A DNA stretch of 10,066 bases from a bacterium (lineage in GTDB: Bacteria > UBP14 > UBA6098): positions 1-10,066 of the forward strand of contig DAOWNU010000034.1 of the NCBI GenBank assembly GCA_030642425.1. The letters run 5' to 3'. Below, one piece after another: positions 5,279 to 10,066 of the stretch. The notes under the pieces were generated by a model, which was given only the letters and a program-made list of their open reading frames with translations, made no database searches and was not told where the DNA came from. A program made the translations under genes and the position numbers. Within the stretch, counting starts at the first letter, position 1, and every line of letters begins with the position of its first letter.

Positions 5279-8065
5279 TTATTGTTCCAGGCGTATTTTG
5301 AATAGGTTGACGAACCACAGGAACCCACTCGTCATGGATACTGTCCCGAGGACGATAACAATCATATAAATTACTTTAAGCATATCCTGAGCCTTGAGCG
5401 TTCCCACCTGAAGCGGATCGTGCGACAGGTATGCCGAAGCCGCGTATAACTCCTCGCCGATCAACGTGTAGTCGCACGTCGTTATGAAGAACGGTATTTG
5501 GGTTACGGCGTCGGTGCCGGCGATCTGAATCGAACCGGACATCGAACCGGTTTCGGTGAGGATCAGCGATTCCGCAAAGAACATCCCCATATAGAAGTTG
5601 GCGGCAGTGCGATATCTGACCATCATTCCGGCAACCGCAGCGGCATACGAAAACTGACTTCCCGCGGCAAAAAACACGTCGTCTTCGTTATATGCATCCG
5701 GACGACCGGCATCCATAAATGCGGTTTTCACAGTTTCCTGTGCGACAATTAGCACGATGGGATTATAGCACGGCACCAGAAGCCGTGTTTGGAATTCAGC
5801 CGCTTTTTTTGCTACCCTGCCGAGAATAGTAAGACCCGCGAGCGTGGCGATATCTGATATTCCCGTCAGTCCGAGAACATAGAGTATCGGACGTCCCATT
5901 TCTGTTGCACGTCCTAAAGCCTCGTCGAGATGTGTAATACCGGCTATCGGCCGCAGATAGAAGTCCTTGCCTTTTCTGGCCATGGCGAGGAAGAAATTCA
6001 CGAAGACGACGAACAGAATAACAAGCACGAGAACAACTGTCTTTTCTGAGTGGAAAAACTGGGACTTCGGAGTCATCGGGCCGAAAATATCGCTGTCGAT
6101 AAAGGAACCATCCGGGTCGATTACACGGCAGAAGTAATAATACTCGCCCATATCGCGCAGGCTGTCCGGGTATGAAGTTTGATATTGCTGACTGAGATAG
6201 CCTCTCGTCCCCCCCAACTTGTAAGTCTTCTGATTTTTTGGGTCTAAATTATACGTTCCCTCCAGAAGCACCTCTTCACCATCCATTATCTCTTTGTTGC
6301 CGCACCAGACCTGAACATATTGACCCGGTAATTCGTCACGAATAAGGCCCGGCTTGTCGATAAGGACGGTTTTTACGATACTGGCTTCGGGGTTTTCAAG
6401 TTCTTTGCCGTTCGGGTCGAGAAGAATGGCCTCGAATATGTGTTCGCCGGCGGGCAGGTCGGGAAGATTGATGAAGCCCATCTCCTGAAAATCCTTTTCC
6501 CACTTGCCCTCATCGACTCGCAGCTTAGCATAATAAACCTTATTGCCATCGTTCATATACATCTGATAGCGGAAAACGACTTCGAAAGCTTCTGCCGGAA
6601 TCCATTCGTGAGCATCATAGACGGGCAGCGCATTCGCCGGTATCGCGGTATCTCCCTCGTCGTATCTGACAAGCTCGTTCCCCACAAGATAATATCCATC
6701 GGGGATTTCCTTCTTATCGTATTCCGGCGAGAAATCCGTGATATTGAGCGTGATTCCGATAGTTGGGACGCCCCATTGAATCGCCAGCGCCCCGCCGTCG
6801 TCGTTTTTAACATCGACAAGCGCCATATTCCTCACCATTTCGGGGCTGGACAGTTCCCCGGTTACAATGGCATAAGGCTCGCCGACAACCCTCGCACCAG
6901 CCTTGTCGAAAGTGGCGATGTAAAATTCGTCGCCCGCGGTGAAATCGCCCTCGATAATCGCCCTGTCGAAATCCTGTGAGAAGGCGCCGAGGAGGTCTCC
7001 ACCGACAAGAGCGGTATCGTTCTCGCTCACAGAGCGGATCTCGAAGCGGTCGATATCCCTGAAATACGCCAGCCCCGGATTATAGCCCATCCACGTGGTT
7101 AGCAGCTTGCCGCTGTTCTCATCGAGGACGGCGGAGCAGTTTGTCGCGGGGAGAGGCGGTTCATCCACGGGTGTAAAGGTCATCACTTCGCTCTCCGAGC
7201 GATTCTTTTCCTTGTCGATAATAATTATCTTGTAGGAATACTCGATTCCGGCCTCTATCTGACCGTGCAGGAGAGCCTGCAGATTTTCAGAGGGCAGGCT
7301 GTAGCGCGTGTTTTCCGTGACGATTGCCAATATCTCGCGGCCATATTTAAATAGGAGGTCGCTGCACGCCTCGTCGAAAGGCTCGACACGCTCGCCCTTC
7401 GAGATAAAATCCCTCTCGCGCTTCGACAGACCGACATCGAAAAGCATGTCGCTTTTGCCCTCCGAGATTATCAGGCCCGTCGAGTCCGTGCTCAGAGTGG
7501 CTTCCCGTATCGTTTTCTGAGTCGGCGCGATTTCTCCTTCCGGCGGACGGACACGGAAAAAGCCGCCCAGGGCGAATTTTAGTTCCCTGTCGTCGGTTTT
7601 GGGCGGTGCGAAATCGTGCTCCACGGCAATTATCTTCTCTCCCGTTCTTTCGAGGGAATCGCGGTTTTCGGGAGTGGCTTTAATAATGTGCGCAATTGGG
7701 ATCTCGCCTTCTTTGTCGAGGAGGAGATAATAGCCCACATCCTCGATATTTGTGGCAAGTGAATCTTCGATAGAGTGAATAGTCGCTTGAACTGTGCGTG
7801 TCAAAGGCTCCAGATCCCCGATATTGTTTTCCAGAGAGTCGGGATCGGAAGAAAAATACACGTCGTATTGCCTTGCGGAAGATGCGGTGAAATGCCGCCA
7901 GCCGATGGCAACATTAGTGCCGTCGTCCGCGGGTATATCGGAGACTTGTATCTCCGTAGGAATTGGCGGACCGACACGTTCACCCGCACAGCCGAGCACG
8001 GAAAGCCATATCCCGACGCAGAGAAATACCGCGACCGGAACGGCTCTTACTCGTGGAAGGTGCAT
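5279..8065 (-). CDS. Fn3-repeat lipoprotein with C-terminal DUF6754-like domain
   Basis: 928 residues from ATG 8065, which has AAGGAG ten bases upstream and opens directly into a signal. An in-frame ATG at 8101 would add 12 charged residues and lacks a better ribosome site. The lipobox is LSVLGC with Cys26. Residues 33-675 contain several fibronectin-III-like modules, with PTEIQVSDIPADDGTNVAIGW (38-56) and a similar GGALAIQWGVP (424-434) as first strands. A strong helix at 677-695 is followed by ARKGK. Residues 700-895 carry a conserved block (DEALGRATEMGRP, LTILGRVAKKAAEF, AANFYMGMFFAES, CDYTLIGEELYAASAYLS) that I recognise as DUF6754-like. A final helix spans about 897-919. Positive-inside charge puts 698-895 in the cytoplasm while the N-terminus is lipid-anchored outside. 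The function is unknown. Size and position suggest it is the operon's central scaffold. Confidence 0.85.
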   Translation of the reverse strand: MHLPRVRAVPVAVFLCVGIWLSVLGCAGERVGPPIPTEIQVSDIPADDGTNVAIGWRHFTASSARQYDVYFSSDPDSLENNIGDLEPLTRTVQATIHSIEDSLATNIEDVGYYLLLDKEGEIPIAHIIKATPENRDSLERTGEKIIAVEHDFAPPKTDDRELKFALGGFFRVRPPEGEIAPTQKTIREATLSTDSTGLIISEGKSDMLFDVGLSKRERDFISKGERVEPFDEACSDLLFKYGREILAIVTENTRYSLPSENLQALLHGQIEAGIEYSYKIIIIDKEKNRSESEVMTFTPVDEPPLPATNCSAVLDENSGKLLTTWMGYNPGLAYFRDIDRFEIRSVSENDTALVGGDLLGAFSQDFDRAIIEGDFTAGDEFYIATFDKAGARVVGEPYAIVTGELSSPEMVRNMALVDVKNDDGGALAIQWGVPTIGITLNITDFSPEYDKKEIPDGYYLVGNELVRYDEGDTAIPANALPVYDAHEWIPAEAFEVVFRYQMYMNDGNKVYYAKLRVDEGKWEKDFQEMGFINLPDLPAGEHIFEAILLDPNGKELENPEASIVKTVLIDKPGLIRDELPGQYVQVWCGNKEIMDGEEVLLEGTYNLDPKNQKTYKLGGTRGYLSQQYQTSYPDSLRDMGEYYYFCRVIDPDGSFIDSDIFGPMTPKSQFFHSEKTVVLVLVILFVVFVNFFLAMARKGKDFYLRPIAGITHLDEALGRATEMGRPILYVLGLTGISDIATLAGLTILGRVAKKAAEFQTRLLVPCYNPIVLIVAQETVKTAFMDAGRPDAYNEDDVFFAAGSQFSYAAAVAGMMVRYRTAANFYMGMFFAESLILTETGSMSGSIQIAGTDAVTQIPFFITTCDYTLIGEELYAASAYLSHDPLQVGTLKAQDMLKVIYMIVIVLGTVSMTSGFLWFVNLFKIRLEQ

Positions 8066-8103
8066 CCTTTCTCCTTTCTTACTTCTATGTAAGTCCGGCA
8101 TAA

Positions 8104-8118
8104 TTCAATCGAATTGAA
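8104..8118. promoter_or_regulatory. Short perfect dyad in the leader
   Basis: TTCAAT and ATTGAA form 6-bp perfect arms around CGA, downstream of the proposed start of transcription and about 40 bases before ATG 8065. It could be an operator half-site pair or a small RNA hairpin. It is short enough to arise by chance. Confidence 0.25.
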
Positions 8119-8137
8119 TAAAACCGGTTAGTTTGCA

Positions 8138-8166
8138 ATAATAGCTTATTGATTTCCTTTTCGCAA
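8138..8166 (-). promoter_or_regulatory. Sigma-70-like promoter upstream of the large lipoprotein gene
   Basis: On the minus strand, TTGCGA (8166-8161) is separated by exactly 17 bases from TATTAT (8143-8138). This is a four-of-six match to TTGACA and a five-of-six match to TATAAT at ideal spacing. It lies in the 129-bp gap, the longest in the minus-strand run, and would give a leader of about 65 bases before ATG 8065. An inverted repeat, TTCCTT (8154-8159) and AAGGAA (8165-8170), overlaps the -35 box and could be an operator. This would let the membrane genes be expressed separately from the GlmL-like and KOW genes. Confidence 0.5.
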
Positions 8167-8194
8167 GGAATTCTTTGGTCGTTCACAGCTTTTT

Positions 8195-9325
8195 TTATGA
8201 TTCGATGGTCTCCACATTCGCTCTGGGCACTATCGCATTATTGCCGTCTTCGAACTCGACCTCGAGAACCCTCGCCCTGGATTCGCTTTCGAGGGTCATG
8301 AGTTCCGGCGGAAGCGCTGTAACCTTGCCAATCAGGCCGAAATATGGGTATCTTATCACTCTTACGAGGCTGCCAATACCCAAACCGAGAGTCGATTTCA
8401 GCGGTTCGGTGAACCCTTCGGGAGGGCTGGGCTGTGCTATAACTATCTCCGGGCGGATAACCCCAGCGCGTATTTGAGTGGCGCCGTTCACGCTCGCGTT
8501 CCTGCCCTGATATTTTTTAAGCAGGTCGAAGGTTTTTTGTGCCATGGGTATTTCGCCGAATCCTTCGGTCGTAACGACTGCCGTGATAACGTTCTCGGAT
8601 CCTGTTATCGCGACGCCGATATCGTAGCCGAGGATATTTCTGAGGTCTCTGTCGTCCACTCCACCGGCGACAATTGCCTTTATCCCGACATCCATCGCCT
8701 TTTTAAACGCGCCCGACGTTACCTTTCTTCCACAGACAACAATTTTCCCACGGAGGGACTCATCGAGCATATCCTCGATAAGGTCGCCCTGTGGGTCCTC
8801 GGTGAGAACTACAATCTCTCCGAACCTTTCGCCGCCAATTCCGAAGATTCCCTGTATAAATGTGGCGTTCGTCTCGACAATCGCGCCCTCGTCGGGGATA
8901 ATCTCCGTAACCTTTCCCTCGATATACGCGGTTACCTCGATAGGGACCGGGACGGTCCGGAAAAGGACGTTTCCGGTAACCTCGCTAATAGATTCGACAG
9001 AGCCTTTGAAAGGCATTTTGACCGAGGTTTTAAAAAGCCCCGTGCCCAGCAGCCCCTTATTCTGGGCCACAAGATCGCCCTCTTCCAGAGGCATTCCCGT
9101 CTCGACCTTCATAAAATACTTCATATCCTCCGGGTCGCAGCCCAGGAGATTTGCAATGTTTATCTGATCCACATTTCCGGGCATATCCGTTCGGGCGATA
9201 ACATCGTCGGGATTCACTCTGTCGCCGACCTTTGCTATTACCTCGCCTTTTAATGGAAGAATCCGCTTTTTTGCGATTCTTGTGTATTCGGTTACTTTAA
9301 GACCTGGTGTATATACGTGTCCCAT
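8195..9325 (-). CDS. Barrel-sandwich and KOW-like domain protein
   Basis: 376 residues, ATG with GGGGAGAG seven bases upstream and no signal peptide or helix, so cytoplasmic. An N-terminal segment at 22-50 (LKGEVIAKVGDRV then NPDDVIARTDMPG) reads like the lipoyl/RnfC-type barrel-sandwich hairpin, where a cargo-free beta barrel carries 'GD.V..G..IA' turns. A second similar stretch, MPFKGSVESISEVTGNVLF (104-122) with EGKVTEIIPDEGAIVET (136-152), may be its partner. Residues 190-300 form an alpha/beta region (GKIVVCGRKV, GIKAIVAGGVDD). Residues 316-373 (GIGSLVRVIRYPYFGLIGKV, then LEVEFEDGNNAIVPRANVE) match a KOW/SH3-like domain of the type seen in NusG and ribosomal proteins. It starts 15 bp after the GlmL-like gene's stop. 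A bridging or regulatory role on the cytoplasmic face is inference. Confidence 0.72.
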   Translation of the reverse strand: MGHVYTPGLKVTEYTRIAKKRILPLKGEVIAKVGDRVNPDDVIARTDMPGNVDQINIANLLGCDPEDMKYFMKVETGMPLEEGDLVAQNKGLLGTGLFKTSVKMPFKGSVESISEVTGNVLFRTVPVPIEVTAYIEGKVTEIIPDEGAIVETNATFIQGIFGIGGERFGEIVVLTEDPQGDLIEDMLDESLRGKIVVCGRKVTSGAFKKAMDVGIKAIVAGGVDDRDLRNILGYDIGVAITGSENVITAVVTTEGFGEIPMAQKTFDLLKKYQGRNASVNGATQIRAGVIRPEIVIAQPSPPEGFTEPLKSTLGLGIGSLVRVIRYPYFGLIGKVTALPPELMTLESESRARVLEVEFEDGNNAIVPRANVETIES

Positions 9326-9340
9326 GGTTCTCTCCCCGGT

Positions 9341-10066
9341 TTAGTTATTAGTATCGAGTGCCTCTTCGGGATAAACTTCGAGGGCCAGCAGCCATTTTTT
9401 CAGGGAATTTACCCTCTCTTCCTTTTCCTCGGGTATTTTCAGCGGTCTTCCGCGCCCGTCGAGGATAATTCCCACGACTCCGCCAAAAATCTCCCTCTCC
9501 ACCTTTTTCCCCGTGCCCTCACCAACATCGAACCCGCGCGAGGGATTGAAAACAATTTTGGCCTTTTTCCCAACCGGCAGATCGAATTTGACCATATCTC
9601 CAATCATAAGCGTTCCCTCATAGATTTGCCCATCCCCGGTTTCGATACGATAATCGCCCATTTTTGAACCCGGTTTTCCTTTTCCGGTTGGGGATATCGA
9701 TGTTCCGAGGTATATCAGGCAATCCTTGTGGAAAACTTCGGTGGCCGCTTTCGGGTGGATAGTCGCGAGAACGCCGAGCTGCGGCATCATGAAGATCGAA
9801 TCCACGGCAAGAGTTGTGAAACCCTGCGGCTGGAAAGCGTCGAGAAGCATCATGGCCGCTTGATTCCTTCGCGGGGCGTGCGACAGAACCCCGCCGGAGC
9901 CGATAAGGATATCGAGGTTCATCAAATCGACGATAGTGTCAGTTTCTATTTGATCGAATGTTTCCGATATTGTGCGCTGCTTCTGGACACCTTTAAGGGT
10001 TGTGGCGAAACTACGGTGCTGCACAAATGCGAGCCGGAGCGCTTCACGGGCAACCGCCTGCTCGAA
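9341..10066 (-). CDS. GlmL/MutL-family ASKHA protein, C-terminal part (partial)
   Basis: The open frame runs off the right edge; 241 residues are visible and the N-terminus is missing. An internal GTG at 10024 is not the real start, because 14 further codons stay open and continue the homology pattern. LDILIGSGGVLSHAPR (51-66) is the C-terminal ATP-fold glycine loop of the ASKHA superfamily. LLDAFQPQGFTTLAVDSIFMMPQLGVLA (74-101) matches the GlmL/MutL family, named for the gene accompanying glutamate mutase. Those proteins are thought to act as ATPase reactivators for B12 mutases. After residue 105 comes a strand-rich extension ending in ILDGRGRPLKIPEEKEER (201-218), which I associate with a longer subfamily found beside DUF6754-like genes. 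No mutase is in view. The KOW protein gene follows 15 bp downstream. Confidence 0.8.
   Translation of the reverse strand, partial: FEQAVAREALRLAFVQHRSFATTLKGVQKQRTISETFDQIETDTIVDLMNLDILIGSGGVLSHAPRRNQAAMMLLDAFQPQGFTTLAVDSIFMMPQLGVLATIHPKAATEVFHKDCLIYLGTSISPTGKGKPGSKMGDYRIETGDGQIYEGTLMIGDMVKFDLPVGKKAKIVFNPSRGFDVGEGTGKKVEREIFGGVVGIILDGRGRPLKIPEEKEERVNSLKKWLLALEVYPEEALDTNN

Noticed and set aside
6440..6979. Plus-strand open frame of 179 codons opposite the large lipoprotein gene
   Set aside because: It lies entirely inside a well-supported coding region, with no ribosome site or recognisable domain.
8066..8101. Upstream ATG at 8101 as start of the large lipoprotein
   Set aside because: It would put PDLHRSKKGER before the signal peptide. 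ATG 8065 has AAGGAG at good spacing and gives a standard lipoprotein signal.
8154..8170. Rho-independent terminator after the KOW protein gene
   Set aside because: The stem is only six pairs, A/T-rich, and has no T-tract on its minus-strand 3' side. It fits better as a dyad over the -35 box.
8474..9253. Long plus-strand open frame of 259 codons opposite the KOW protein gene
   Set aside because: The minus-strand frame has a ribosome site, recognisable domains and operon context. The antisense product has no coherent domain and reflects codon composition.

Overview
This is a bacterial window of roughly even base composition. Genes are densely packed and several have strong Shine-Dalgarno sites, including AAGGAGG ahead of the gene ending at 4613. 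Two lipoprotein signals and two Sec-type signal peptides point to a substantial cell envelope. Nothing fixes the phylum. The mixture resembles an uncultured candidate-phylum bacterium, and the closest relatives I recall for the minus-strand membrane genes are Chloroflexi-type proteins. That comes from memory of family patterns, not from a search.

Layout. Positions 1-430 hold no convincing gene. They are a 21-bp periodic repeat array whose orientation flips at position 171. Eight units point one way, including a 42-bp dimer present three times exactly, and at least nine diverged units point the other way. After a short intergenic stretch with a hairpin, two plus-strand genes overlap by 4 bp. 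The first is a secreted protein with the 5'-nucleotidase (UshA) fold that has lost every metal ligand I can align. The second is a small lipoprotein with a possible OB fold. They converge on a minus-strand gene for a small exported protein, with the two reading frames overlapping by 26 bp at their ends.

From the right edge to 2449 all genes lie on the minus strand. In transcription order they are: the C-terminal part of a GlmL/MutL-type ASKHA protein (cut by the window edge); a protein combining barrel-sandwich-like segments with a C-terminal KOW-like domain; a 928-residue lipoprotein with fibronectin-III-like repeats, a transmembrane helix and a C-terminal domain I recognise as DUF6754-like; a six-helix membrane protein; a protein with a large extracytoplasmic domain anchored by a helix at each end; another polytopic membrane protein; and the small exported protein. 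Most gaps are 9-15 bp. Two are longer: 129 bp, containing a good sigma-70-like promoter, and 50 bp, containing two hairpins.

How they may work together. The run looks like one uncharacterised membrane assembly. The cytoplasmic parts would be the GlmL-like ATPase fold, the KOW protein and the cytoplasmic face of the DUF6754-like domain. The membrane part is three integral proteins, and the outward-facing part is the Fn3 repeats and the extracytoplasmic domain of the 278-residue protein. No transporter, enzyme or secretion motif identifies its substrate. This set is the best candidate here for an undescribed system.
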